Assembly: GCA_903847205.1 (NCBI GenBank) | Contig: CAINDA010000045.1 | Coordinates: 124,001 to 188,000 of the forward strand | Length of the DNA stretch: 64,000 nt | Reading direction: 5' to 3' | Source: an uncultured Bacteroidota bacterium | GTDB taxonomy: Bacteria > Bacteroidota > Bacteroidia > 2-12-FULL-35-15 | Made by a program: the position numbers and the translations under genes | Notes under the pieces: generated by a model | Databases searched by the model: none | What the model saw: only the letters and a program-made list of their open reading frames with translations | What the model was told of the DNA's origin: nothing | In this document: in pieces, positions 1 to 7,558 of the stretch | How positions within the stretch are numbered: the first letter of the stretch is position 1 | Layout of the letters: the number at the start of each line of letters is the position of its first letter

Positions 1-109
1 TATCCCCGGGAAGTCCAAGCGAGTCGCAAAGAGCTTTTTCCTGAGAGAAGAGCGGAGTGTATAACAAACTGCATCCTGCTGCTGTTATAAAAAATAGTGC
101 TTTTTTCAT
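1..109 (-). CDS. N-terminus of a secreted protein (gene cut by window edge)
   Basis: Reading leftwards from an ATG at 109, the first 36 codons are open to the window edge. They begin with MKK, then a hydrophobic stretch (ALFFITAAG) and an Ala/Ser-Gln type cleavage region (TPLFSQEK), which is a typical Sec signal peptide ending near Ser-Gln. Only about 16 residues of the mature protein are visible, so no family can be named. The gene is divergent from the DUF1456 gene at 219, and the 109 bp between them are A+T-rich and should hold both promoters. Confidence 0.7.
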   Translation of the reverse strand, partial: MKKALFFITAAGCSLLYTPLFSQEKALCDSLGLPGD

Positions 110-218
110 TTTGCTGAATTTTAAGTCTAAAATAAAACATTAATTAGCATAGTTGAATGATCAATATCACAAACCGTTCCAATTTTATTTATAAATTTAC
201 AAACAACAAAAATTACTT

Positions 219-455
219 ATGCTGACCAACAACGATATCCTCAAAAAAATACGCGTAGCGCTTGAATTGAAAGATGATGATGTAATCAAAATTCTTAAGC
301 TCGCCGACTTTGAAATTTCTAAAAGCGAGTTAAACGCGCTTTACCGCAAACCCGATCATGCAAACTATAAAGAGTGCGGGGATCAGCTCCTGCGTAATTT
401 CCTGAACGGATTAATTATTTTTAAACGGGGGCCGATGCCGGAAAAGAAAAAATAA
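219..455 (+). CDS. DUF1456 (YehS-like) protein, single repeat
   Basis: A 78-residue protein. Nearly all of it (about residues 3-73) matches the DUF1456 pattern: N-D-I-L-x-K-I-R-x-A-L-x-L near the start, Y-R-K-P-D-H in the middle, and C-G-D-Q-x-L-R-x-F-L-N-G-L near the end. E. coli YehS has two such repeats in about 156 residues; this protein has one, and such single-repeat forms are expected in Bacteroidota. Molecular function is unknown. A PIF1-type helicase gene starts 19 bp downstream on the same strand, so co-transcription is likely. Confidence 0.85.
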   Translation: MLTNNDILKKIRVALELKDDDVIKILKLADFEISKSELNALYRKPDHANYKECGDQLLRNFLNGLIIFKRGPMPEKKK

Positions 456-474
456 ATGCTGTCAATTCTAAAGT

Positions 475-2838
475 ATGGAAAGTAACCCTGCCGAGCCTGG
501 CCAGGCTTTATACGCCTCTAAATTTATCAACCATACCAATAAAAATGTATTCCTTACGGGGAAAGCAGGAACCGGAAAAACCACCTTCTTACGGCAGATT
601 GTAACTAATACATACAAAAAATGCTTGATCGCTGCGCCTACAGGCATCGCAGCTATCAATGCAGGAGGCGTTACCATTCACTCCTTATTTCAGCTTCCAT
701 TCGGAAGTTTTATTCCTGTTAATCAATCTCATCAGGGTTTTCAGGGAAACATAAAACTTAATGACCCGCTTTCTGTAATTAAAAACCTGCAGATGTATGA
801 TTCTAAACGAAAACTTTTGCGTGAGCTGGAATTATTGATTATTGATGAAGTGAGCATGCTGCGTGCCGATTTACTGGATGCTGTTGATTTGGTTTTACGC
901 CATGTAAGAAGAAAAAATAATGTTCCGTTTGGCGGCGTGCAGGTATTATTTATAGGTGATTTATTGCAGCTCCCGCCGGTTGTAAAGAGGGAAGAATGGG
1001 AATTTTTAAAACCGTTTTACAACAGCGTTTATTTTTTTGATGCCCGTGTGCTTCAGGAAAATAAACCAGTGTATATTGAACTTGATAAAATATACCGGCA
1101 GACTGACCAGCGTTTTATCAATTTATTAAATCATCTCAGAAACAATGAAATTACTGCTGATGACAACGCCTTATTGAATACCTATTATAAACCCGATTTT
1201 AAGCCCAATACAGCAGATAACTATATTACCCTCACAACCCATAATTACAAGGCAGACGAATTAAATAAAAAATTTCTGAATCAATTGCCGGGTAAATCTT
1301 TTTTCTTTGAAGCAAAAATTGAAGATGATTTCAGCGAGCATGCTTATCCTATTGAAAAAACGCTTGAACTAAAAATCGGTGCACAGATTATGTTTGTGAA
1401 AAATGATCCTACCGGTGCCCAGCGTTTTTTCAATGGTAAGATCGGTATCGTTTTTTCCTTAACAGATACGGCGATTGAAGTGAAGTTTAACGATTCGGAT
1501 TCACCTGTTAAAGCAGAGCCTTATGCATGGGAAAATTTAAAATATAAACTCAATGAAGAAAGCAATGAAATAGAAGAAACAACTGCCGGTACTTTTACTC
1601 AATACCCAATTAAATTAGCCTGGGCCATAACTGTTCATAAAAGCCAGGGGCTTACTTTTGATAAAGCTGTTATTGATGCAGGCGATGCATTCGCGCCGGG
1701 ACAGATATACACAGCCCTGTCCCGCCTGCGCTCATTGGACGGCCTGGTGTTAACATCAGCATTAAATTTCACTAAAATCAATCAGGATAATAAAATTATT
1801 TCCTATTCAAAAGCAGAAACAGAACAGCAGCAATTGAATGAACTCTTAGCCAGTGAGACACATCTGTTTTTGAAAGAGTATTCAGTAAAATGTTTTGAAT
1901 TTGCCCCGCTTATAAAACTCTTTGAAGATCACACAGACAGCTACGTAAAGGATGAAAAAAAATCTGCGAAGCAAAGGCATCGTGCATGGGCGGAAGAACA
2001 GGAAAAACTTCTGAAGGAAATAAAACCTCATGCGGATAATTTCAAACGCCAGCTGGCTTCAATCATTGATAAAAAAGAGGCCGGACATATTGAATTTCTT
2101 CATAAAAGAGTAATAGCAGCTTCGGCTTATTTCACGCCGGTCTTTAAGGATATTTCCAATAAAATATTTAAACATGTTTTAAGTCTAAAATCCGAAAAAA
2201 AAATAAAAACATATTTGAATGAGCTGTTATCATTGGAAACCTCAGTTAATGAGCAGCGCAAGCTTGTAAATAAAGCAGCACTTTTAATACAAGCTGTTAT
2301 TGAAAATAAAGAAATTACAAAAGAAGAAATTACAAAATTATGTTCTGATTCTCATAGAATCGAGCAGTTAAATGCCATATTTACCGCACCATTAAAGGAA
2401 AGCACGCGAAAGGATAAACCAAGGGCTGTAAGAAATAAAAAATCGGATCAGTCACCTGAGAAAAAAAATGCTGATGCTGCTGCACCCGATGCCGGAACAA
2501 AAGAAGAATCATTCGGCCTCTACAAGCAGGGAAATAATATTGAATCAATTGCCTTGCTCCGCGGCATGGCTGTATCGACAATTGAGGGGCATTTGGCATA
2601 TTTTATTACCAAGGGGAAATTAAATGCAGCTGAATTTATGCCGCTGGAAAAAATTAATAATGTAATAACGGTATCCCAAAGGCTGCACACTTTTGAGTTC
2701 GGTTTAATAAAACAGGCATTGGGAGCAGAGTACAGCTATGGTGATATTAAAATGGCAGTTGCATCTTATCTTTCTGGTACACCCGAAAAGAAAGAGAGCA
2801 TCGAAAAAAAACAGGTGAAAAAATATAAGCGCCATTAA
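475..2838 (+). CDS. PIF1-like SF1 helicase with C-terminal RecQ-type HTH
   Basis: 787 residues. Walker A is GKAGTGKTT at 29-37 and Walker B is IIDEVSM at about 122-128. Further motifs include GDLLQLPPV and, at 388-392, HKSQG inside the UvrD_C_2-like module. These define a PIF1/RecD2-related superfamily 1 helicase, an ATP-driven DNA unwinding enzyme with 5'-3' polarity in characterised PIF1 members. After a charged, helical linker (about 440-660), residues 679-730 (YKQGNNIESIALLRGMAVST) resemble the helix-turn-helix found at the C-terminus of RecQ-type helicases (HTH_40). It ends in a Lys-rich tail. It follows the DUF1456 gene closely and probably shares its promoter. Role in repair or replication is inferred from the family. 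Confidence 0.9.
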   Translation: MESNPAEPGQALYASKFINHTNKNVFLTGKAGTGKTTFLRQIVTNTYKKCLIAAPTGIAAINAGGVTIHSLFQLPFGSFIPVNQSHQGFQGNIKLNDPLSVIKNLQMYDSKRKLLRELELLIIDEVSMLRADLLDAVDLVLRHVRRKNNVPFGGVQVLFIGDLLQLPPVVKREEWEFLKPFYNSVYFFDARVLQENKPVYIELDKIYRQTDQRFINLLNHLRNNEITADDNALLNTYYKPDFKPNTADNYITLTTHNYKADELNKKFLNQLPGKSFFFEAKIEDDFSEHAYPIEKTLELKIGAQIMFVKNDPTGAQRFFNGKIGIVFSLTDTAIEVKFNDSDSPVKAEPYAWENLKYKLNEESNEIEETTAGTFTQYPIKLAWAITVHKSQGLTFDKAVIDAGDAFAPGQIYTALSRLRSLDGLVLTSALNFTKINQDNKIISYSKAETEQQQLNELLASETHLFLKEYSVKCFEFAPLIKLFEDHTDSYVKDEKKSAKQRHRAWAEEQEKLLKEIKPHADNFKRQLASIIDKKEAGHIEFLHKRVIAASAYFTPVFKDISNKIFKHVLSLKSEKKIKTYLNELLSLETSVNEQRKLVNKAALLIQAVIENKEITKEEITKLCSDSHRIEQLNAIFTAPLKESTRKDKPRAVRNKKSDQSPEKKNADAAAPDAGTKEESFGLYKQGNNIESIALLRGMAVSTIEGHLAYFITKGKLNAAEFMPLEKINNVITVSQRLHTFEFGLIKQALGAEYSYGDIKMAVASYLSGTPEKKESIEKKQVKKYKRH

Positions 2839-2900
2839 ATTATATTCAAAATTAACAGCCCATTCAATAATAATTTCAAAAGCATATTGAAATAAAATGC

Positions 2901-2930
2901 AAAAAAAAAGAGCACCCATCCGGTACTCTT
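2901..2930 (-). terminator. Rho-independent terminator of the 91-residue lipoprotein gene
   Basis: On the minus strand a nine-pair stem (AAGAGTACC pairing with GGTGCTCTT, one G-U pair) at 2909-2930 is followed by nine T residues at 2901-2909. It lies about 25 bp after the stop of the minus-strand lipoprotein gene. Confidence 0.85.
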
Positions 2931-2953
2931 CTTTAAGTTTGAAAAAAGAAATA

Positions 2954-3229
2954 TTATTTTTTCTTTTTTCCGCCTTTTTTAGCAGCCTCTTCAGCAGCCT
3001 TAGCATCTTCTTCAGCTTTTGCTTTTTCTGCAGCGGCAGAAGCAAACTTAGCAGTTGAATCAGCAGCAGCCTGTGCTTTAGCAGCATCAGCAGCAGCTTG
3101 AGCACTTGCAGCAGCAGCTATTGAATCTTGTTTGATTTTTTCTTTAGCAGCTTTCTCAGCAGCGCTTGGACCGCAAGCAACGAATGTAAACACACCCGCA
3201 AGGGCAACTAATGTAAATACTTTTTTCAT
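2954..3229 (-). CDS. Ala/Lys-rich mini-lipoprotein 1
   Basis: 91 residues. Positions 1-18 form a signal peptide, with lipobox F-V-A-C at Cys19, so a lipid-anchored envelope protein is predicted. The mature part is almost only Ala, Lys, Glu, Asp, Ser and Gln, with many A-A-x-K/E steps. It contains D-S-I-A-A-A and A-A-D-S-T-A-K-F blocks and ends in a Lys/Gly tail (KKGGKKKK). It should be largely alpha-helical or extended and highly charged. The first 19 residues and both blocks recur in the neighbour at 3377-3718, so the two are tandem paralogues. Each has its own promoter and terminator. Function unknown. Confidence 0.85.
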   Translation of the reverse strand: MKKVFTLVALAGVFTFVACGPSAAEKAAKEKIKQDSIAAAASAQAAADAAKAQAAADSTAKFASAAAEKAKAEEDAKAAEEAAKKGGKKKK

Positions 3230-3263
3230 TTTGTTTTATTTGTGATTTTAATTAAAATTTCGG

Positions 3264-3296
3264 TAAAGCTACATTTATTTTTTTATTTCAAACAAA
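3264..3296 (-). promoter_or_regulatory. Putative Bacteroidota-type promoter of mini-lipoprotein 1
   Basis: On the minus strand two TTTG motifs (3289-3296) precede TAGCTTTA (3264-3271), a 7/8 match to TAnnTTTG, with 17 or 21 bp between. The box lies about 35 bp before the start codon at 3229. Confidence 0.55.
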
Positions 3297-3320
3297 TAAT
3301 AGGAATTTTTTTTTAGAGCA

Positions 3321-3353
3321 AAAAAAAAGTGTACAGTTTAATTGACTGTACAC
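3321..3353 (-). terminator. Rho-independent terminator of mini-lipoprotein 2
   Basis: A perfect stem, GTGTACAGT (3329-3337) with ACTGTACAC (3345-3353), has a 7-nt loop. On the minus strand it is followed by a run of eight T (3321-3328). It lies 23 bp beyond the stop of the 113-residue lipoprotein gene. Confidence 0.9.
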
Positions 3354-3376
3354 CTTTTAAATCAAGTAAAACAAAA

Positions 3377-3718
3377 TTAGCCTCTTTTGCTATTTTGTTT
3401 TGCTTGGTTGTCTTTTTTCTGATCCTCAGCGGCTTTAGGCTTTACAGCGGCTTTTCCGCCTTTTCCTTTTTTAGCTTCTTCAGCAGCTTTTGCTTCTTCT
3501 TCAGCTTTTGCTTTTGCTTCTGCATCTGCAGTAAATTTAGCAGTTGAATCAGCAGCAGCCTTCATTTTTGCTTCAGCAGCAGCAGCTTTTGCAGTTTCAG
3601 CAGCAGCAATTGAATCTGCAGTCATTTTTGCCTTTGCAGCTTTTTCTTCTGCACTTGGTCCGCAAGCAACGAATGTAAACATACCTGCTACGGCAACTAA
3701 TGTAAATACTTTTTTCAT
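3377..3718 (-). CDS. Ala/Lys-rich mini-lipoprotein 2
   Basis: 113 residues. The signal peptide and lipobox (F-V-A-C, Cys19) are almost identical to those of the 91-residue protein just downstream. The mature chain has the same D-S-I-A-A-A and A-A-D-S-T-A-K-F blocks and alternating Ala/Lys/Glu. It then diverges into a longer basic tail (KGKGGKAAVKPK and beyond, ending KQNSKRG). It is a predicted lipoprotein, probably facing the periplasm. The repetitive low-complexity body gives no family assignment; by composition it could be a spacer, a chaperone-like helix or a binding tail. Separate promoter and terminator indicate a monocistronic gene. Confidence 0.85.
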   Translation of the reverse strand: MKKVFTLVAVAGMFTFVACGPSAEEKAAKAKMTADSIAAAETAKAAAAEAKMKAAADSTAKFTADAEAKAKAEEEAKAAEEAKKGKGGKAAVKPKAAEDQKKDNQAKQNSKRG

Positions 3719-3749
3719 TTTTATTTTGTTTTATTTGGTTAACCGGGGG

Positions 3750-3782
3750 CAAAAGTAATATTTTTATTTTATAAAAAACAAA
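3750..3782 (-). promoter_or_regulatory. Strong Bacteroidota-type promoter of mini-lipoprotein 2
   Basis: On the minus strand TTTG (3779-3782) is followed after 21 bp by TACTTTTG (3750-3757), an exact TAnnTTTG -7 box. The start codon lies about 32 bp downstream. Confidence 0.7.
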
Positions 3783-3805
3783 TTTTTTTTTGATAAAAAT
3801 AATAG

Positions 3806-3813
3806 TAAGTTTG
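3806..3813 (+). promoter_or_regulatory. -7 box for the first Ig-like lipoprotein gene
   Basis: TAAGTTTG is an exact TAnnTTTG match, followed by C, 63 bp before the ATG at 3877. It is divergent from, and only about 25 bp away from, the promoter of mini-lipoprotein 2. No well-placed -33 TTTG is clear. Confidence 0.5.
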
Positions 3814-3876
3814 CAATCGGAAAAATCAGAATTGCTAACCATTTAAAAATTACTAACTAAATCAAAAATTAAACAA

Positions 3877-4566
3877 ATGAAAAAAAAGATTTTAAGTTTA
3901 TCAGCAATTGGTATCATTGCAGCTGTAGCCGTGTTCACAGGATGTAAAAAGGCAGATACTACTCCTCCAGTTGTGACTTTAGTAGGTGCGAACCCTTTGA
4001 CAATTTCTTTACAGGGTGCTTATTCAGAACCAGGTGCAACTGCAACTGATGATGTTGACGGAGCAGTTACGCCAGTTGTTACTGGTACTGTAAATACTGA
4101 TCTTACTGGCACTTATACAATTACTTATAAAGCTACCGATAAAGCAGGTAATGTTGGTACTGCAACTAGATCCGTTACTGTAGTGAATGATGCAGCAATT
4201 TATGCAGGAACTTACACGGTTACTGATCCAGCTTTTGGTACCGCTTCTCCTTTTACGCAGACTGTTGCAGCATCAACTACAGTTAACAAACAAATTGTTT
4301 TTAGTAAATTTGCAAATTTTACAGGTAACACTACCATTACCGCTGTTTTAACAGGCGGTACTTATTTCGTAGAAATTGCTGCTAATAATGTTTCGATAAA
4401 TGGCTGTCTGTTTAATTTTACTCCCAATGGAAATGGAAATACAATTTCAACAACTGGCGGAAAATCTACTTTTTCAATAAAGTATTATGAAGAAGATTTA
4501 GCAGGCGGTACAGGATGTACTGCTGTTGCTGCAACTGCATACGAAGATACTTTTGTTCAACAATAG
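3877..4566 (+). CDS. Ig-like (DUF5011) lipoprotein A
   Basis: 229 residues. Signal peptide with lipobox F-T-G-C at Cys23. Residues about 29-107 form one bacterial Ig-like domain of the DUF5011 type: PPVVTLVG, L-T-I-S-L-Q-G-x-Y, D-D-V-D-G-x-V-T, and G-T-Y-T-I-T-Y-K-A-T-D. A second, unrecognised beta-rich half follows, with F-S-K-F-A-N-F-T-G-N-T. Such proteins sit on the envelope and usually act in adhesion or binding; the ligand is unknown. A paralogue follows at 4763. This gene ends with its own terminator, so the two are separate transcription units. Confidence 0.85.
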   Translation: MKKKILSLSAIGIIAAVAVFTGCKKADTTPPVVTLVGANPLTISLQGAYSEPGATATDDVDGAVTPVVTGTVNTDLTGTYTITYKATDKAGNVGTATRSVTVVNDAAIYAGTYTVTDPAFGTASPFTQTVAASTTVNKQIVFSKFANFTGNTTITAVLTGGTYFVEIAANNVSINGCLFNFTPNGNGNTISTTGGKSTFSIKYYEEDLAGGTGCTAVAATAYEDTFVQQ

Positions 4567-4585
4567 TATTCTTAATATTCGAAAA

Positions 4586-4617
4586 AACCGCTTGAAGCAT
4601 TTTCAAGCGGTTTTTTT
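4586..4617 (+). terminator. Rho-independent terminator after Ig-like lipoprotein A
   Basis: Stem AACCGCTTGAA (4586-4596) pairs with TTCAAGCGGTT (4602-4612) and is followed by a T run to 4617. It lies 20 bp after the stop codon. Confidence 0.9.
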
Positions 4618-4651
4618 ATTCCCTTTCAAATGAATTAACGAGCAATTGTAT

Positions 4652-4659
4652 TACTTTTG
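4652..4659 (+). promoter_or_regulatory. -7 box for Ig-like lipoprotein B
   Basis: TACTTTTG matches TAnnTTTG exactly. The wider context ATTACTTTTGT is repeated upstream of the LTA-synthase-like gene at 5492. The start codon of lipoprotein B is about 100 bp downstream. Confidence 0.5.
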
Positions 4660-4762
4660 TTATAGAATTTCAATTAATTTACCTCCTGATTTAAGCCTCA
4701 GAGAAACATATTAGCCGGATCTGCCATATAAAAATGAAATTCAGCAATTCAAAATAAACCAA

Positions 4763-5416
4763 ATGAAAAAAAAACTAATAAATTTATTCAGAGTGGCATT
4801 AATTGCAATGGTATCAATAGTTACAGGTTGTAAAAAGCCAGATACTGAGGCTCCTGTTATTTCATTAAATGGTGCAGCCAGCCTTACAATTTCATTGCAG
4901 GGTACATATACTGAATTGAATGCCACAGCAGCTGATAATAAAGACGGAGCGCTTACTCCCACTGTATCAGGAACTGTGAATGTAAATCATACGGGAACCT
5001 ACACTATTACCTACCGGGCCGTAGATGCAGCAGGCAATATTGGAACTGCTGCCAGAACTGTTATTGTTGTTAACGATGCGGCATCAATGGCAGGTACTTA
5101 TAAATGCACTATTACTGGCTTCCCATTTTATTTCGATACAATAACAGCTTCAGCAGATACAAATAAAAGAATTTGTTTTGGTAAATTTGGTAATTATGCC
5201 GGCAACACTCATATCTTCGTTCATGTTGCCAATACTGCTTTGGATTCAATAGTCACCTTAAAGAACGTTTTAGCTATTCAAGTTGGGAATCCTCCAGCGG
5301 ACAGAACTTTTTATGGAACAGGTTCAATAAGTGCAACTGGTTTTTCGCTGACTTACCACGAATTAAAAAATGCAACTGACTCAATTAGAGTTGAAACTTT
5401 CGTAAAACAACAATAG
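4763..5416 (+). CDS. Ig-like (DUF5011) lipoprotein B
   Basis: 217 residues, a paralogue of the protein at 3877. Lipobox V-T-G-C at Cys23, then a DUF5011/Ig-like domain (APVISLNG, L-T-I-S-L-Q-G-T-Y, D-N-K-D-G-A-L-T, G-T-Y-T-I-T-Y-R-A-V-D). The C-terminal half is beta-rich and keeps the paralogue's F-G-K-F-G-N-Y-A-G-N-T block but is otherwise strongly diverged. That fits a tandem duplication followed by change in a ligand-facing domain. Predicted lipid-anchored envelope protein; role unknown. Confidence 0.85.
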   Translation: MKKKLINLFRVALIAMVSIVTGCKKPDTEAPVISLNGAASLTISLQGTYTELNATAADNKDGALTPTVSGTVNVNHTGTYTITYRAVDAAGNIGTAARTVIVVNDAASMAGTYKCTITGFPFYFDTITASADTNKRICFGKFGNYAGNTHIFVHVANTALDSIVTLKNVLAIQVGNPPADRTFYGTGSISATGFSLTYHELKNATDSIRVETFVKQQ

Positions 5417-5491
5417 TATTTAAAGCTGTTTTATAAGGTACCTCCTTAAGGACTCTTTTATACTGCCTCCTTTTCCTTCCGGCAATTTTAT

Positions 5492-5499
5492 TACTTTTG
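5492..5499 (+). promoter_or_regulatory. -7 box for the LTA-synthase-like gene
   Basis: TACTTTTG, an exact TAnnTTTG match, 39 bp before the ATG at 5538. Confidence 0.5.
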
Positions 5500-5537
5500 T
5501 ATTTGTTTCAATATTTAATTCATTTCTGTAAATCAGA

Positions 5538-7433
5538 ATGCAAAAACACTTCGGGAGCCTTTACGTGCTTCTAAAACATATCAGCTGTTTATTAATTGCC
5601 TACGCAGTCTGCAGGATCTTATTCTATTTATTCAACTACTCTTATTTCTCGGATTTAAGTTTTGGGAACCTTCTGTTAATAATAGTTTGCGCGGTTCGAT
5701 TTGATTTGTCGGTTATTATTCTTTCAAATTCCCTTTTTATTTTACTGTATCTTCTCCCCTTTGCTTTCAGGCAGAAAAACTGGTACCGCTTTCTCCTGAA
5801 AGGTCTTTTTATAATCGTTAACAGCATTGCTATGCTTGCCAATGCAGTCGATTTGGTTTATTTCAGATTCACTTTAAAACGAACAGCTGCTGATGTTTTT
5901 AATTTTTTTGACGGCGGCATCGGCAATGATTTAGGGCGCCTGCTTCCCTTGTTTTTAAAGGAATACTGGTATGTTTTTGTGATTGCAGCGGTTCTTTCTT
6001 ACGGGGTTTATTATCTCTACAAAAAAACTGAAGGGAAAATTCAATTAATTTGGCGGCTTAAGCAATACGGCATACAGACACTCATTTTTATCGGGGTTAT
6101 TGGGTTTTCAATTATCGGATACCGTGGCGGACTTCAGCTTAAGCCCATAAGCGCTGTTAGTGCCGGGGAGTATACTTCTGCGAAATATGTGCCTTTGGTT
6201 GTAAGCACTCCGTTTTCAATCCTTAAAACACTTGATGTTAAAGGAATTGACCCGAAAATATATTTTAAAAATGCAGATGATTTAACAAAAATATACAGCC
6301 CCTTTCACAAAGCGAAAGCAGGGAAATTTAAAAAGTTAAATGTATTTGTAATAGTATTAGAAAGTTTTTCAAAAGAATATATCGGCGCTTTAAACGGGCG
6401 GACAGATGGCTACACGCCATTTCTGGATTCACTTATCGGTCAAAGCTTAACGTTCAGCAATGCTTTTTCAAATGGTAAATCATCTATTGAAGGCATACCA
6501 GCCATTATTGCCGGCATCCCGACATGGATGAATGAGCCTTATATTACTTCGCTTTACGGAAGCAACCAGATTAGCAGCCTTGCCAATTTACTAAAACCTC
6601 AGGGTTATTACAGCGCTTTTTTTCATGGGGGAACAAACGGTACAATGGGCTTTGACGCTTTTGCAAATCTTGCAGGATATGATAATTATTATGGAAGAAC
6701 TGAGTATGGCAATGAAAAAGATTTTGACGGACATTGGGGAATTTGGGATGAAGATTTTTTGCAGTACACCGCTAATACTATGAATGAAAAATCGCAGCCT
6801 TTTTTTGCTACTGTATTTACATTAACCTCGCATCATCCTTTTCCTGTTCCAGATAAGTATAAAGGCCGTTTCAAGGAGGGGCCGCTCCCAATAGAAAAAA
6901 GTGTCGGTTACAGCGATTTCGCATTGAAAAAATTTTTTGAATCTGCCTCAAAAATGGCTTGGTTCAACAACACACTTTTTGTTTTATCAGCCGATCATAC
7001 GGGTATTTCATCAGATCCGTTTTATACCAATATTATCGGCAATTATGCAATTCCCATTATTTATTATTTACCAGGCGGCACATTAAAAGGGATTGATACT
7101 ACCGTTACACAGCAGATAGATATTATGCCTTCTGTGCTTGATTTATTAAACTATCCTTCTCCTTATTTTGCTTTCGGTACCAGCGTTTTTGATTCGTCGG
7201 CTCAGCATTATGCTCTTGCATACAGGAGCGAACTTTTTCAACTGATGGAAAACAATTATGTGCTTCAATTTAACGGCGATAAAGCAACGGATCTGCATAA
7301 TTTTATAAAAGACAGCCTGCTTAAAAACGATATGTTTACCAAAGCACTTGGAACTGAAGGTAAATTGGAAAATAGAGCAAAAGCAATTATTCAAACATAC
7401 CAGCAGAGTTTAATAAATAATAAAATGCATTGA
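5538..7433 (+). CDS. LTA-synthase-family phosphoglycerol/phosphoethanolamine-type transferase
   Basis: 631 residues. About five N-terminal membrane helices (residues 10-230) precede an extracytoplasmic sulfatase-fold domain. Visible alkaline-phosphatase-superfamily signatures are V-L-E-S-F-S-K-E (metal ligand Glu), F-S-N-G-K-S-S-I-E-G (nucleophile region, with Ser where LtaS has Thr), and L-S-A-D-H-T-G (Asp-His metal site). The family moves a phospho-alcohol group from a phospholipid onto a glycan or lipid outside the membrane, releasing diacylglycerol. In Bacteroidota the true substrate is generally unknown. A diacylglycerol-kinase-family gene follows 125 bp downstream, which fits recycling of that lipid. 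Family certain, substrate not. Confidence 0.85.
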   Translation: MQKHFGSLYVLLKHISCLLIAYAVCRILFYLFNYSYFSDLSFGNLLLIIVCAVRFDLSVIILSNSLFILLYLLPFAFRQKNWYRFLLKGLFIIVNSIAMLANAVDLVYFRFTLKRTAADVFNFFDGGIGNDLGRLLPLFLKEYWYVFVIAAVLSYGVYYLYKKTEGKIQLIWRLKQYGIQTLIFIGVIGFSIIGYRGGLQLKPISAVSAGEYTSAKYVPLVVSTPFSILKTLDVKGIDPKIYFKNADDLTKIYSPFHKAKAGKFKKLNVFVIVLESFSKEYIGALNGRTDGYTPFLDSLIGQSLTFSNAFSNGKSSIEGIPAIIAGIPTWMNEPYITSLYGSNQISSLANLLKPQGYYSAFFHGGTNGTMGFDAFANLAGYDNYYGRTEYGNEKDFDGHWGIWDEDFLQYTANTMNEKSQPFFATVFTLTSHHPFPVPDKYKGRFKEGPLPIEKSVGYSDFALKKFFESASKMAWFNNTLFVLSADHTGISSDPFYTNIIGNYAIPIIYYLPGGTLKGIDTTVTQQIDIMPSVLDLLNYPSPYFAFGTSVFDSSAQHYALAYRSELFQLMENNYVLQFNGDKATDLHNFIKDSLLKNDMFTKALGTEGKLENRAKAIIQTYQQSLINNKMH

Positions 7434-7479
7434 GGGGTTTTGGAATAGGCAATTAACAAAGACAATCAGCAATAAGAAA

Positions 7480-7556
7480 TAAGCGTGTGAACCAATGACT
7501 AATGACAAATGAACCTATGACCGATGAACCAATGGAACCAAGGCCCAATTAACCAA
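7480..7556 (+). repeat. Degenerate heptamer-like repeats of ATGA/CCAATG type
   Basis: Between the LTA-synthase-like gene and the lipid kinase the sequence steps through related 7-8 nt words such as CCAATGA, CTAATGA, CAAATGA, CCTATGA, CCGATGA and CCAATGG. It is non-coding and contains no obvious promoter. It belongs to the class of short-period intergenic arrays seen elsewhere in the window; the array near 31,700 has the related word CCATTGC. Confidence 0.6.
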
Positions 7557-7558
7557 TT

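Noticed and set aside
2704-3105. Open frame antisense to the PIF1 gene end and the lipoprotein gene (Leu/Lys-rich)
   Set aside because: It is an out-of-frame reading of the Ala/Lys-rich gene and crosses its terminator.
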